In this document: piece after piece, positions 11,301-23,147 of the stretch
Position numbering within the stretch: position 1 is the stretch's first letter
How the letters are laid out: the number at the start of each line of letters is the position of its first letter
From: Eledone cirrhosa
Taxonomy: Eukaryota; Mollusca; Cephalopoda; Octopoda; Eledonidae
Direction: 5' to 3'
NCBI GenBank assembly: GCA_964016885.1
Contig: OZ024740.1
Span: forward strand, 298,542,525 to 298,606,524
DNA: 64,000 bases
Program-made: the position numbers and the translations under genes
The notes under the pieces: generated by a model
Seen by the model: the letters and a program-made list of their open reading frames with translations, nothing else
What the model was told of the DNA's origin: nothing
Databases searched by the model: none

Positions 11301-12452
11301 TGATGAAAAACAATATTAGTCATTGACTAATATTAGCTGAAAAGTTTCAATAAGAATGCAAGATAACTCTGTACATAGTTGGCTTTATTATGACCTTATC
11401 GGCAAACCATTTAGAATTTACAGTAAATGACAAAGTAGTTATTAGAGAATCACGAAATGAATGCACAAGACTGTACATTATTTAGTGTAGGAAAATGGAA
11501 TAGTTTGGAGAAGAAATAACTCAAAAGCACCATACATATGTCTTAATAAGATGGAAACATGTCTGGAGTTGTTTCCTGAGCTTGCCGAAATAATTCAAAT
11601 GATATTAGTAATTGACTAATACAGCTTATTTTTTTCACTGCATAGTTACTATAATTAACTATTTAATGCTTAATCATATTAGTATGAGTGACTGAAAAGC
11701 TATTGAATGTGACTGAATAATAATTGTGTTTTTGTATGAGAGTGCTAGTAGTAATCAGAATTATTAGTGACTTCAGAAATTAGTTGAATACATTCAACCA
11801 GATTTGTTCAAGAAAATCTATGACAAGAAGGCAGCTGATTGAATATATTCTATATATTCCACCTTATTTCGAAGTTTAAAGTGTACCACCAGTCTCTGTT
11901 GAAATTCATTGTTTGGTCAGTATTCCATTGTTGCCATCTCAGTCATTATTGAAGACATACTGCTCTAAGATTTATAGATGTTCCATGGCTGAGTGAATAT
12001 GGTACTGTGATCTATAAGTTGAAATCTACTACAGATATTTCATTGTCAGTGGACAATATTCTTTATTCTATATGCTGGAGTTCATCAAGCTGGTAAATTT
12101 GTTTGTTGTAATATGGTCTCCTAAGTAGGTGACATTTTTTTTTCCTTTCATATGTGTAATGTTACAGAAACCAGATTTAATTAAAAGACTAACAGACAAT
12201 TGAAGTTCATGCATGAATAGTGAATGATTCTGGTATTCAAAATATGCCAATTTTGAAGCTACTAAGAAATTTGATGAAGATTTAGTTGCTACATAAGTAG
12301 GTTAAATGACAATACATAAGTTCTATTGTTCAATGGAGATTTCAAGGAGCCTTTAGTTATTCACAACAATATCCATCCTATAACAAGGTTAAATGTTAAA
12401 ATTGAAGGAGTTGAATATTGGGATGTTTTGGCAAAAATCAGTTCAGTATTGC
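11301..12452. other. AT-rich intronic DNA, nothing recognised
   Basis: No coding potential with homology and no repeat similarity to the rest of the window was noticed. GACTAATATTAG-like motifs recur (11327, 11613) without clear structure. Confidence 0.4.
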
Positions 12453-12659
12453 TTAACCCTTTCATTATATTTTTTCTAAAAGACATTGCCTATGATTTTC
12501 AAATAATTTTTAAAATAATCAAGAACTTGGAGGGATTTAGTTGGAACATAGCTTAACAAAGTATTCTTACATAAAATTATGATGGAATGTTTAAACACAA
12601 ATGACTTTGCATTATAGGACCAAGTGTGGTTTCAGGTGGTTTGGTATCAGAAGGGTAAA
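12453..12659 (-). mobile_element. TTAA MITE, family B (copy B1)
   Basis: Starts TTAACCCTTTCATTATATTT and ends GGTTTGGTATCAGAAGGGTA, i.e. inverted CCCTT ends next to a TTAA or mutated TTAA. The interior is non-coding and AT-rich. It shares its ends with copies at 25568, 36118, 41435 and 46228. TTAA target and CCCTTT termini are typical of piggyBac-mobilised MITEs. Confidence 0.75.
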
Positions 12660-12999
12660 ATATATAAATAATGTACTGTGATGAGAAGAGAATTCTGATG
12701 TTTCAGACAGCATTCTATAATATATTGGTTATTAATATCACACATTAACAATTCAGCAATTACATCTTTAATGAAATACATATTCCTATTTGTTTCATCT
12801 TTCTCTTGACTTTCTTAGATTGGATAGGTAGTTTTGAAAATATAAACAATTTTTAACAAAATTATTTTGCATTTGTTTATATTCTATATAAACTCTCAGT
12901 TGAAATTATGGTACTGAAACTATAGAATTTGAGGAAACTAGTGATGTCAGTTTTCTCAATTTCCTCATCTTCTTCTTCTCTACCCACTTATTTATAAGA
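12660..12999. other. AT-rich intronic DNA, nothing recognised
   Basis: No repeat or coding signal noticed. Confidence 0.4.
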
Positions 13000-13420
13000 G
13001 GCTCATGGGAGCAGAATCCTTAAACACTCCTTCCAGCAGATCCTGTCAGAAGCAACTGTTTTCAGCTTAGCTCATGGATGTTATCCAACCATCTTGCTCA
13101 GGGTCTACCCTGGGTCTCCTGCCGGCTGGTTTTGCCTGTAAAATCTGTCCAGCAATTCTTTCTTGAGACATTCTAACCACATGTCCATAGTATCAGAGCT
13201 GTGATCTCTCAATTCGAAGAAGTAGCACCTCTACTTGGAGTGACTCTTAGATCTCTGAGCTACGCACTCTATAGAGTAACGTTACTCTAAAAGACCCTTC
13301 AGAGGAGCCCGATTTCAGTCACTTGTATTTGCAATCATATTCTTTCAGTCATTATCCAAGATTTATGACCATAGGTAAGGGTTGGCATGAATACCGAATT
13401 GAAGATAGCAAAGTCCATTT
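13000..13420 (-). pseudogene. Fragment of a second LINE family, 3' end (minus)
   Basis: Reverse complement of the LINE family at 15600-16368: shared blocks are the TATGGACATGTGGTTAGAAT, GGTAGACCCTGAGCAAGATG-type and GGATCTGCTGGA-type segments, coding for an H-MW-type C-terminal region. Non-functional. Confidence 0.7.
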
Positions 13421-14480
13421 CCTCATGACATACTAATTCCAATTTGTAAACTTTTGATACTCTTTTACATTTACAAAATATTCTTTTGAAATTTTGTTAT
13501 AAAGCATTTTAATGTTTCCTCTTTTTACAAATATATGGTATTTGTTGTATTGAATGGTACCAGGCTGTGTGTATCAATATATGGAGATAACAGAAGGACT
13601 ATGACAAGAAAAATAATTCACATTCAACAGATTTAATCTTTACCAATATATCAAAGAAAACAAAAATGCTATTCCCAATAGAAAACTAAAAAACTTCAGT
13701 TAAAAACATGAGATTAACGTTATAACAGCCAGGGCAATTGGTTCGATGAAAAAGGAAACATTCTTTTTATGGTTCTAATGTATGACGAACAGTTGTTCTA
13801 AAATTCACATTGTGACATTATACAGAATTTGTTCATAGTTTACAATTTTCTCTTCAATGGAAAAATTTCTTAGAAATATCAAAAAAATGTTAGGAAAGAA
13901 ATGTCTGACAATGCAAACTATGAATATTCCTTATGTATTTATACATAATACTTTGTAAGAGACACAAGAATTTGAAGTAACTAACATAGTTTGGTTAGAA
14001 GTGGTAGTGAGTTGTTTATCAAAAGCTGAATTGTGAATGTCTTGGTAAAATTTGATCCTTTTATAAGTTGTTGGATGTTGAAATTGGATTACCAGAGATA
14101 GTTTAGGAAAATGATTTGATTGATCCTTTACTCTTTAGGTCTGAATATTAATTTCTGCCAATCAAATCAGTATGAAATTATTATGTGACAGTTTCTTAGA
14201 GTTCTCTGTGATGTTCAAATTTCATATCAGAACTGTGTATTTGTGTGTTTATTACATGTGTTACCATGGTGTGAAATGAAACTACTATTGTTGCATGTAT
14301 GTGGTTAGATGTTATATGTGTAACCTAAGCTGTCATAGTTATATGTTGTGTCATATCACTATAGTCTTTTAGCAGTAGTTTTTAAATGCCAATTAAAGAC
14401 TACTGCATGGGGTAGATGTGGGTTTTGTAAGCCGTAGTGAAGGCAACCTGTCTAGGAGAGCAGAAATTCAAATAAAAACT
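13421..14480. other. Intronic DNA, nothing recognised
   Basis: AT-rich sequence without recognisable repeat, RNA gene or coding homology. Confidence 0.4.
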
Positions 14481-14665
14481 AACACAGGGTGGAGAGGATC
14501 CTTGACTCCAGTGAGACAACCTCTCTATTGCTGGTGGCACGAATAATACACCCAGTCCACACTGTAAGGTGGTTGGTGATAGGATGGGCATCCAGCCAGA
14601 AAAACCCTACTAAAATTATGAACAGTACACCAAATACATGATGATGATGATGATGATAATGATGA
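14481..14665 (+). repeat. Decayed LINE/SINE tail ending in (GATGAT)n
   Basis: GAGACAACCTCTCTATTGCT, CACTGTAAGGTGGTTGGTGA and GGATGGGCATCCAGCC, followed by (ATGATG)n to 14670. Same family as the two pieces at 1860-2235. Confidence 0.6.
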
Positions 14666-15405
14666 TGATGAAAGGTTTTCAAACTCTAAAAATTTGTTAG
14701 ACATTTTAGAACATAGAGATGTTGGATTCTGTTAATAGTTCTGAGATGATTTAAACATCATCACTTGGATACTATTAAATATTTTGTCTTTGAACTATTT
14801 CTATTTCTTCTTCCTGTGCTAGCAAGGTTAGAATAGTATTTAGAAATCAGGATATTTGTATATGAATTGTTGGAGTAAACATTTTTGCAGCTAGATGCCT
14901 TTCCTATTATTAGTATATCATCTTTTTACATCATCATCATCACTGTTTAACATCCATTTTTCATAGATGAGGATGACAATGATGTTTTACACTTAGAAAA
15001 GAGTTTGAATTCATGGTTTCTAGTGTAGCACTTGACCCTTTTGTGCCATTATTTCTAATATGAGTATGCTCCCTTTGTGTTTTGATTAATTAAGAATTAT
15101 GAGAGGTTTAGTGAAATAACTAACTTTCAACTTAATAAAAAACAAATATTTAACTATTGAAATCTAATATTATCTGTCATGTAATAATCAGATTCCATTC
15201 CAACATTTGAATTTAAATCTCAACAGCTGGTTACAGGTGGGATTCTGTTTAAAAACTGAAAATTCAGGAAACACTGACCATGAGAATGAAAATTGCTGAA
15301 TTGAGAGAACAAAAATTTAAATCTTCTCATCATCACTACATTATATTTGTGACCACAGGGGCTTAACTTCGAGTGCATGTCAGAGATCATCTTCTGTCAA
15401 GTTAA
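14666..15405. other. Intronic DNA, little recognised
   Basis: A short CATCATCATCACTGTTTAAC at 14932-14960 is an RTE 3' end relic (minus). The rest shows nothing recognisable. Confidence 0.4.
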
Positions 15406-15586
15406 TAATTGTTTCTACTTTAGGCACAAGGCCAGCAATTATCCAGTGCATTACTGGTACTTTATTTTATCGACCCCGTAAGGATGAAAGGCAAAGTCAA
15501 CCTCGGCGGGATTTGAACTCGGATTGTAAAGGGACGTAACTATGCTGTAAAGCATGGCGTCCGACCCTCTACCGATACTGCCAATA
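15406..15586 (-). repeat. tRNA-derived SINE (CGATAAAATAAAG family), minus strand, full length
   Basis: On the minus strand it begins ATTGGCAGTATCGGTAGAGG (A-box region), has a B-box-like GAGTTCAAATCC, then a core with GGTCGATAAAATAAAGTACC and a 3' end GCCAAAAGTAGAAACAATTA-like. Same family as copies at 19407, 26176, 27485, 43880 and 55915. Confidence 0.85.
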
Positions 15587-15589
15587 TAC

Positions 15590-16368
15590 CATGTCATCTG
15601 CAAATTTCAACTTGCACTTGAGAGGTTTGATGCCAAGTGCTGCATGGCTAGAATGAAAATCAGTGCTGTGAAAACTGAGACACTCGTCCTCTCAAGGAAG
15701 CCTATGCAGTGCACTTTACTTGTGAATTGAGTTCCACTGAAGCAAGTAGAGAAGTTCAAGTATCTCGAGGCTGTGTTCATGAGTGATGGAAGGCAGGTGG
15801 CTGAATTAAGTGTAAGAATTGCAAGAGCTGGTGCAGTAATGCACCAGCTTCAGCATTCGGTAATCAGAAGAGAGGTAGGTGTAAAAGCCAAACTCGCTAT
15901 CTTCAATACAGTATTCATGAATCTGGTGTAATGACTGAAAGAATATGATTGCGATTACAAGCTGCTGAAATGGGGTTCCTCCAAAGATTCTTTGGAGTAA
16001 TGTTACTTGTTAAAGTGTGTAGCCCAAAGATCAGAGGGTCACTCCAGGTTGAGTCGCTACTTCTCTGAATTGAGAGATCACAACTCCAATACTATGGGCA
16101 TGTGGTTAGAATGTCTTAAGAAAGAATCGCTGGACAGATTTTATGGGCAAAACCAACTGGTAGGAGACCCAGGAGTAGACCCCGAGCAAGATGGTTGGAT
16201 AACGTCCTTGAGCGTAGCTGATCTCGCATGGGGATCCAGGCAGATCAGTTGGAAACAGTTGCTTCTGACAGGATCTGCTGGACAGAATTTGAGGATTCTG
16301 CCCCTACATCCCTCTCAAGAACAAGTGGACGAAGAAGAACTTGTAGCTGAAAGCATCACTGTGAAATA
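15590..16368 (+). pseudogene. Second LINE family, RT C-terminal region
   Basis: Degraded non-LTR retrotransposon C-terminus. Readable blocks: RMKISAVKTETLVLSRKP (thumb region with the K-TE motif), VEKFKYL-AVFMSDGRQ, RIARAGAVMHQLQHSVI, AKLAIFNTVF and RLQAAEMGFLQRFFGV-type residues, then SQLQYYGHVVRMS-like and RPRSRPRARW-like blocks (the last open piece is 16007-16369). Distinct from the RTE copies: no PHD-like finger and no (GATGAT)n tail. The RT palm is absent, so it is 5'-truncated; clade not assigned. Confidence 0.75.
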
Positions 16369-16828
16369 GACAAGCAGTTTGTCATCTTCATAGCATTGTG
16401 TTCAGTCCCTTCTGTGGGACTGGAAAAAGTACCACATGAGTTCTTTGATCATCTTGGCTTGACATTGTTTCTGCTATGTGGTTTTGGATTACTGGGAGGG
16501 GCTTAGATAATAAATCCTCTAATCAAATCTGGAGCTAGGGTCTATAATTTAGTCTGGTACATAACTATCACTCTGGCAATTCCTGAAGCAATACTGTTGG
16601 CAAACTATAGTGGTATTTCCCCATTTTAGAATTTTAATTAGTTATTTTGGATTGCACATGTATTGCAAAGGAAAGAGACAGTGGTAGCTACATGTTGATT
16701 GTTGGTTAGAGATAGACTAATAGGAGTGTGATATGGTAGGAGAGAATGAGTGATGAGTAACTGAAAAGTGTGTTGGTGAGGGTTGTGGATGACAGCTATG
16801 TCTCATATGGAAGAAAATGATGATGATA
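16369..16828. other. Intronic DNA with a weak dispersed repeat
   Basis: 16680-16800 has CTACATGTTGATTGTTGGTT and TATGGTAGGAGAGA blocks that recur at 36890-37140 and 31795-31860; unclassified repeat. The rest is unremarkable. Confidence 0.4.
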
Positions 16829-17125
16829 GTTGTTAATGGGAGAGTGATGGTACTATACATAGGTACAAGTGATGATAGATGTTAATGGGAGAGTGATGGT
16901 ACTATACATAGGTACAAGTGATGATAGATGTTAATGGGAGAGTGATGGTACTATACATAGGTACAAGTGATGATAGATGTTAATGGGAGAGTGATGGTAC
17001 TATACATAGGTACAAGTGATGATAGGTGTTAATGGGAGAGTGATGGTACTATACATAGGTACATGTGATGATAGTTGTTAATGGGAGAGTGACGGTAATA
17101 TACATAGGTACAAGTGATGATAGAT
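16829..17125. repeat. 49-bp tandem repeat, six copies
   Basis: Six near-identical head-to-tail 49-bp units, each containing GATGATAGATGTTAATGGGA and CTATACATAGGTACAAGT. The last copies carry substitutions; the inner ones are almost identical, suggesting recent amplification. Confidence 0.95.
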
Positions 17126-19406
17126 GTTAGAGACTCTGAATGGGAAGGAGAGAGTAACAGTTAGTAAAATCGAATTTGGAAATATATCTGATGCTTTCCT
17201 TCATTATTCAGATGTAGTGATGAGGAAGTAGACATAGTGATAAAGGTAGAGCATTGGTGGTGAGAAAGCAGCTGTGGTAAATGATGAGTGACACATACAC
17301 GTGTGTGTATATGTGTGTAAGTGAGATGTGTCCATTTGTGTCTTTATGTATGCCTGTTTTTTTAGCTAAGCAGGTTGAGGATAGCCATAAAAGTAATGTA
17401 GTTTATTTAGGATTAAGGGGACATTGCAAGGAAAAATAATAAAACTGGTACAGAAAATTGATGGGTAAAAACTGGTATGGAGATCAAAAGTTTAAAAAAG
17501 GTATAAAATGAATTGTCCTAAAAGGGTTCAATCACCTAAGTCCAATTAAAAAAAACCCAACAGATCAAGGATTGCCATAATTGTCAAGGGCAGTTGTCCT
17601 CTCTCAGGCTCACACTCACTGAGAACAGACCCAGTCACATGAGACATTCTTGCCATTTTCATCCATCCTCTCATCTAATTCAATGGAAGGCAAAATTTAT
17701 CCCTTATTGCTAACCTTCCTCTCCAAGTTTGGCCAAAGAGAAAACTGTGTATCTTTATGCTATTTCAATCTTGTCGACTTTATAATCGCTTTGTTCATGG
17801 CCACCAGACAGTGTGTAATAATGACGAAAAACATGTTTAAAGCCATGTATAAGAAAAAGGTAGACAAAATTGTTTCCTGTCTGTTTTTGTCTTTCTTTAG
17901 TAACAAATTGTAAACAGACTGTATTGTTTAGACATTGTAACTACCGCCACATTGCCTGGAAGTAATCACTAGATGGTTTTTCTTTCATGATTATTAATAT
18001 GTTTTATTAGAACTTGCTTAGTTGCTATCATAGTGGTGGTAGTACTACTAACAAGAATAACTGCTGCAACTGTGGGGTTTTGAGGCTCAGATTGTGACTA
18101 TGATGTTAATGATAATAATGGTAGTGTATAGGTTATTGTGTTGATGTTGGCATTGTGATTGATGGAATGATGATAGCAATTTTGATGCTGATCTTGTAAG
18201 AGCCCCACTGTTAAGAACTGATTAACTCTCTTCATGTGTAAGTCTGTTGCTGCTGTTTCAACACCATTGTTTCGCATCATTTCTATTTTGTTCTACTTAA
18301 CATTACTTTATCTCTTGGGATTGGAAAGAGAAAGAAAGAGGGATATATAGATATAGATATAGAAAACACACGCATGGGGACACACAAGCACATATGTGTA
18401 TCTATAAAGAAAGAGAAAGAAGAAGTGAGAAGGAGAAAAGAAGCTAGATTGAGGGAAAAGTTTAAGGTGGAAAATACTAAATGTTTCTAGTAAAAGTGTT
18501 GTTGTTGCTATTTTTATTTGATATAACTTTATTTCATTATATAATTATTCAATAATATTTTTTTGACTCTGGGTATCAAAGAAATCTTAATAGCATTTTG
18601 CTATTCATTTTAAGCCTATTGTGTGAAACTCATTATCATGTTTATAGTTTTTTGGTTATTTCTGCACCAAGGTTAACTCAACTTTAGTACAGTTGGCTGT
18701 TGTCAAATATTTGCAATGGAGATGTCTTGGGGTGATGGTTATTGTATTCATGATGGTGGTGGTAACAGTGTCAAAGGATGTTGTTGCTCTTCTTTCTTCA
18801 TCATCTAGATAATGTCAGTTAGGTAGAGGTGGTGGAGTTGGCCAATGTAGCAAACAGAGAGTCAGCTGGATTTTTACTCTTTCACAGTTTCTCTTATTGT
18901 TATGAGTTCAAATCTTGAGATGTCTTTTTTTTTTTTTTTTATTCTTCTTCTCCTAAAGTCTTCAAAACATTCAACTTGTTTGTAAATATCTTGAATCTTT
19001 ATAACTCACTGTGGACTAGTGAAGTTAAAATTACCAGAGAAAATATTCTAAGTTAGCATCAGGAGGGACTGGATAGCTATTGGACAGATTTATAGCTTTT
19101 TACTGACACTGGGAGGAAATCTAGCTCTAAATAGGTATTGTACTGCCAGGAAAAACTAACAAGTGATGCATTGATATGTAGTGCTGAATTCAACTCCTTC
19201 CATATGCAAAAGCTGCATCAGCGGTAAGAAACCCACCTCAAGTGAGTGTTTCGGCCTTTAACTTCTTACACTCTAAGGGGATCAGGTCGCATCCAGGTCA
19301 TGGCTCCTGGGTGCCCTTCTGCTAACATTTAGCCATTCAGATATCAGAGGCTTGCTAGCATTCACATTAATTTTCAAATGTCATGCTTATCTATTCACAT
19401 TATTTT
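17126..19406. other. Intronic DNA, mostly unrecognised
   Basis: Includes a T-run at 18926-18940. 19050-19330 is richer in GC (CACCTCAAGTGAGTGTTTCG, GGGATCAGGTCGCATCCAGG) and looks like an unclassified old repeat. No coding homology. Confidence 0.4.
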
Positions 19407-19590
19407 GGGATTGGCAGTATCGATAGAGAGTTGGACACAATGCTTTGAAGCATAGTTACGTCCCTTTATGATCTGAGTTCAAATCCCGCCGGGGTTAACT
19501 TTGCCTTTCATCCTTATGGGGTCGATAAAATAAAGTACCAGTAATGTACTGGGTAATTGCTGGTCTTGTGCCAAAAGTAGAAACAATTAT
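19407..19590 (+). repeat. tRNA-derived SINE, plus strand, full length
   Basis: GGATTGGCAGTATCGATAGA, GAGTTCAAATCCCGCC (B box), GGGGTCGATAAAATAAAGTA and GCCAAAAGTAGAAACAATTA in order. Same family as 15406-15586. Confidence 0.88.
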
Positions 19591-20003
19591 TTTGAGTTAA
19601 TCATACTCAAGAGGGTTATCAATTTTATTTGTTTGTAATTTTCTTAATTTTCTATGTGCAGACTTGAAATTTTGTCAGTAGATGTTTAAATATCAATAAT
19701 TTACAATTGTATATTTTTACTGATTTTTTTGTTGTTAAATTTGACTTTTATGGGCAGGTGAAATTAATTAACAGGTGTAAAAGTAATGACTTTATGGATA
19801 AACACAAAAATTTAAACTTTATCTGACTTACCTGTTAGATTTGTTACATAAAATATCCAACAATGACCTAGATGTTGACTGCCAACAATTTTAGCACTTT
19901 TCCGAACAGGTGAATTAATTTAAAATGCAGGTATAATCAGTACACGGTTTTAGTCTGTCTCTACATTTCATGCAAATATTTTCATTGAAAAAAGTGTATA
20001 AAA

Positions 20004-22064
20004 CCCTTTCACCAGTCAAAATAATATTGGCAATGTACTCTTACACAATGTATTCAGTAGATTTAAAAAGAATGTGCTCAATATATAAGTTCATTAACAG
20101 GTGTGATGCAGGTGTGACATAGGTGAATGCAGGTGTTTTTTGTATCTAATGTGTTCCAATATATTTAAAAAATATTTTTTTCAATATTGTCAGACAATAT
20201 TTCTATCATGATATTGGCCAAAACACCCTTTACATAATGGCACTTTGCAAAAGGAACACATAAACGAGGTTTCAATTGGATAACCTTTAGCAGTTTTTCT
20301 CTTTTGCAAAGAGCACATTCGACAAACCTTCCTCCCATCAATTTTCTCCACTTTGTGAAAATCAATATTTCTTTGTTCACCTCAGATAATTTTGACTTTC
20401 TCCCAGCTTTGTGTTGCCGAGAAGTATATCCTCCACGTAGCTGAGATGTGACATCCACACAAAATTTCATGTGGCAGTAGTCCTTTGGTGGTGGCAGATC
20501 CTTGTGGCTTTTAGTGAATACAATAAAAAACTCAGAATGGTTGAATTTACTAAAAACCACAAGATATATCTCCACCATTTCTTTCCAGGGCGTCCAACTG
20601 GGTAATATGCACAATATTGGTCGGATTTGTCAACCCCGCCCATATATTTATTATAGGAGAGGTTGACTAGAAGATAGGAACAAAATTTGCCATTTGTCTT
20701 TGTATAATGTGGCTAACATGTTCCCTTTTTGCACTTAGAGAATGTCCCCTCTCTTTTTAAATTTTGTGACTTTTATTTCTTGGGGTAGCCCTTTGCGATT
20801 CCCCATTATTGTACCGCAGGTGTGCGTATTTATGAGGGCGAGATCCTTTGCTAGAAGCACTGAAGAAAAAAAACGGTCAAAATATATGTGCCTGTGTTGA
20901 GAGTGGGAAGGGTTCAGTCAGAGACCACACAACATCGTACCCCAATCCATTTATTCTCTCTCCACCGTTGTGTTTCTTTCCTGTGTAAACATCAAAGTAG
21001 CCTGTGTCCGATTCACAGAGTTCCCACACCTTGATGCCCCATTTGGTGGGTTTAGCTGGCATATATTGTCTGAAATATACTCTACCCTTATACCCAATCA
21101 TAGCTTCATCAAAACTAAGATTTTTCCCAGGTATATATACTGTTTTAAATTTTTCAGGTAGCATTTTAATTAATGGTCGAACTTTATACAGAGGGTCATA
21201 ATTCAATTCATTTCTACCGGGGGGCATTTGAAGTATCAACCAGGTGCAAATACTGGTTTAATTTTAAATACCTTGTTTTTGCCATAATACTTGATATATA
21301 AGGGTCACTAAACCTTATATCAGTGCTCCAGTAATTCCACAGTCTTGGAAATTGTTTTATACCAAACATAATATTTATGGTAAAAAATGCTTGCATCTCC
21401 GCAGCATCTGTCGGTCCCCATAACAGATCGGCTTTTCTTTGATTTGAAATCTGTTGTTGGGCATATCGATCAGTCTCTTTTGCCACAACTTCGAAGAAAG
21501 TTTGTGGCAAAAACAAAAAGAAATAATCCAGTGCTTTAGCATTGGGAGGTAATGTGTGTTGTGGACTAGTATTTTCAATAAAATTGGGAACATGTATAGG
21601 TATTGTATTTTTCGACCACGTTGCTCTAATATATCTTCAATGGCGCCCTGGAGATCTCCTTCGTTTTCACTTTCAAAACAACAATCATCGTCAGATGAAA
21701 TTTCAGAAATGTAAACATCTGATTCATTTGAGGATAAATCACTAATATTATCTTTTGTTTCTTGTCCATTTTGAATGTCGTGTGCAAAACCTTCAAAGTT
21801 GGTATAGCTACCTTCACAAGACCTGTTGATACACACAAAATATCTGTTCTACTTTCAACGTTAAAAAAACGTGTTGTTTCAAGTTGTTTCACTATGTTAA
21901 GTGTTAATTTTTGCGGTAAGGGCCTAATCTCGCAGTAATCTGGAATTGACGAGATTTTGATGACGGTATTGGTTATTTTTAGAACAATATTTTAGTGTGG
22001 GTGTTATTGGCCGTTTTGGGTCGGATTGAACAAATTGCGGCTGGTTTGAACACTAAAGGGTTAA
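20004..22064 (-). mobile_element. piggyBac-type DNA transposon 1, decayed
   Basis: The right border is clear: AAAGGG at 22055-22060 followed by TTAA at 22061-22064 (minus strand: TTAACCCTTTAGTGTTCAAA). The left border is uncertain; a CCCTTT at 20004-20009 preceded by TAAA is the best candidate. It encloses the transposase remnant at 20165-21892. The right end closely resembles the ends of MITE family A. Confidence 0.7.
20165..21892 (-). pseudogene. piggyBac transposase remnant 1 (PGBD4-like)
   Basis: Minus-strand pieces in several frames. N-terminal acidic stretch SDVYISEISSDDDCCFESEN; MFGIKQFPRLWNYWSTDIRF; YLKLNQYLHLVD; then the catalytic core SFDEAMIGYKGR (first Asp), MPAKPTKWGIKVWELCES, GLGYDVVWSLTEPF, a broken HIFDRFFSS-type second-Asp block, MGNRKGLP, YMGGVDKSDQ (third Asp, read in a shifted frame), and a C-terminal Cys-rich zinc-binding region (ECALCKREK, CVPFAKCHYVKG). 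Several frameshifts and stops between 21240 and 20610, so it cannot encode an active DDD transposase. Most similar to the PGBD4-like branch by its MPAKPTKWG block. Confidence 0.9.
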
Positions 22065-22239
22065 ACCATCTGGAGATTTTATTTCCAGGATCTAGCTGAA
22101 ATTCTTCTCTGTTGCCTCTGCTTTTAAACTTATATTTAAAAGCTTTCTTGAATTAAAAAAATACAGTCTTAATCATTGCAGAAAAGAAAACCTGAGATCA
22201 GTTCTTTGTGATTCAAAGGAAATAGTTTGCTAACATACC

Positions 22240-22585
22240 TTCCACTTTACATTTTAAATACAACCCCATCTCTTCTGCTTTTATTCCAACCTTCATGCTT
22301 ATTAAATTTTACATATCTATCTCCAACAAAATTTTAATTTAAGTGGTAACATACCTGTGACAGTTAATTTTCTTTAGACATTAAAAAAAGATTATACATG
22401 ACAAAATCATAAGAAATCCCATATGTTATAAAATAAATAGAATAGGTTGGGGTCTCAATATGTAAACTAAATGACTAATTCTGGTTTTTAAAAGAAAAAT
22501 CAATGGAGACAACCTAGAAAAATTATCGACTTCCCCCTCACTTATTCCAAACTTCCCCTATTAATGGGACCTGAGAGTACACATT
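22240..22585 (+). repeat. Unclassified interspersed repeat C, copy 1
   Basis: Direct match to 30490-30850 over about 340 bp: shared AAATCCCATATGTTATAAAA, AAATCAATGGAGACAA and CTTATTCCAA blocks. Non-coding. No terminal inverted repeats noticed. Confidence 0.75.
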
Positions 22586-23050
22586 GAACAGTTCATGCAT
22601 CTGTAATGATTGCCACATTTGTATATTGTGGAGACAGGATTATATCTGTTAGTTAATCAGAACAGCAAAACTTTGATCGTTAAACATTGGTTGTAAAGAT
22701 GCTAGAAAGAACAGTGTCCATAATTTGTCATGTGCTTTTGCAGTTTGGTAACCATCATAATATCTTAATGCTAAGCACTCAATTATGAGTGCTGAGGTTT
22801 GTAGCTATAAGATAAGTTGTTGATAACAATATAGTCTGTTACTACATATCTTTTAAGTTGTTAGCAACAATCTATAGAACCAGCAACTTAGCATAGCCAT
22901 ATTTCAATTTTGAAGTGTTTTGTTTTCATAAGAACACAATCTGAACTGATAATAAAAACTAAAATTCTAGGAATTTAGTGATGGTCTACATTGTCAAAAA
23001 GGTATTGTAAATATTTGTAAAATAATATGTTGCAGCATATATATGTATAT
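22586..23050. other. Intronic DNA, nothing recognised
   Basis: AT-rich, no feature noticed. Confidence 0.4.
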
Positions 23051-23088
23051 ATATATAGGGCAAGCGGCCATTAAAATGACAATGATGA

Positions 23089-23145
<57 letters not shown>
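23051..23145. repeat. Short block duplicated at 25203-25285, with TA microsatellite
   Basis: ATAGGGCAAGCGGCCATTAA, then AATGACAATGATGATG and (TG/TA)n; near-identical to 25203-25285 (one substitution in the unique part). The unique part resembles the SINE tail AAGCGGACATAAAATG. Confidence 0.8.

Positions 23146-23147
<2 letters not shown>

Noticed and set aside
16829..17125. CRISPR-like array
   Set aside because: Contiguous 49-bp tandem units without unique spacers, in an animal intron.
20004..20009. Firm left terminus of piggyBac 1
   Set aside because: CCCTTT is preceded by TAAA rather than TTAA and the following bases do not match the right end; kept only as a candidate.
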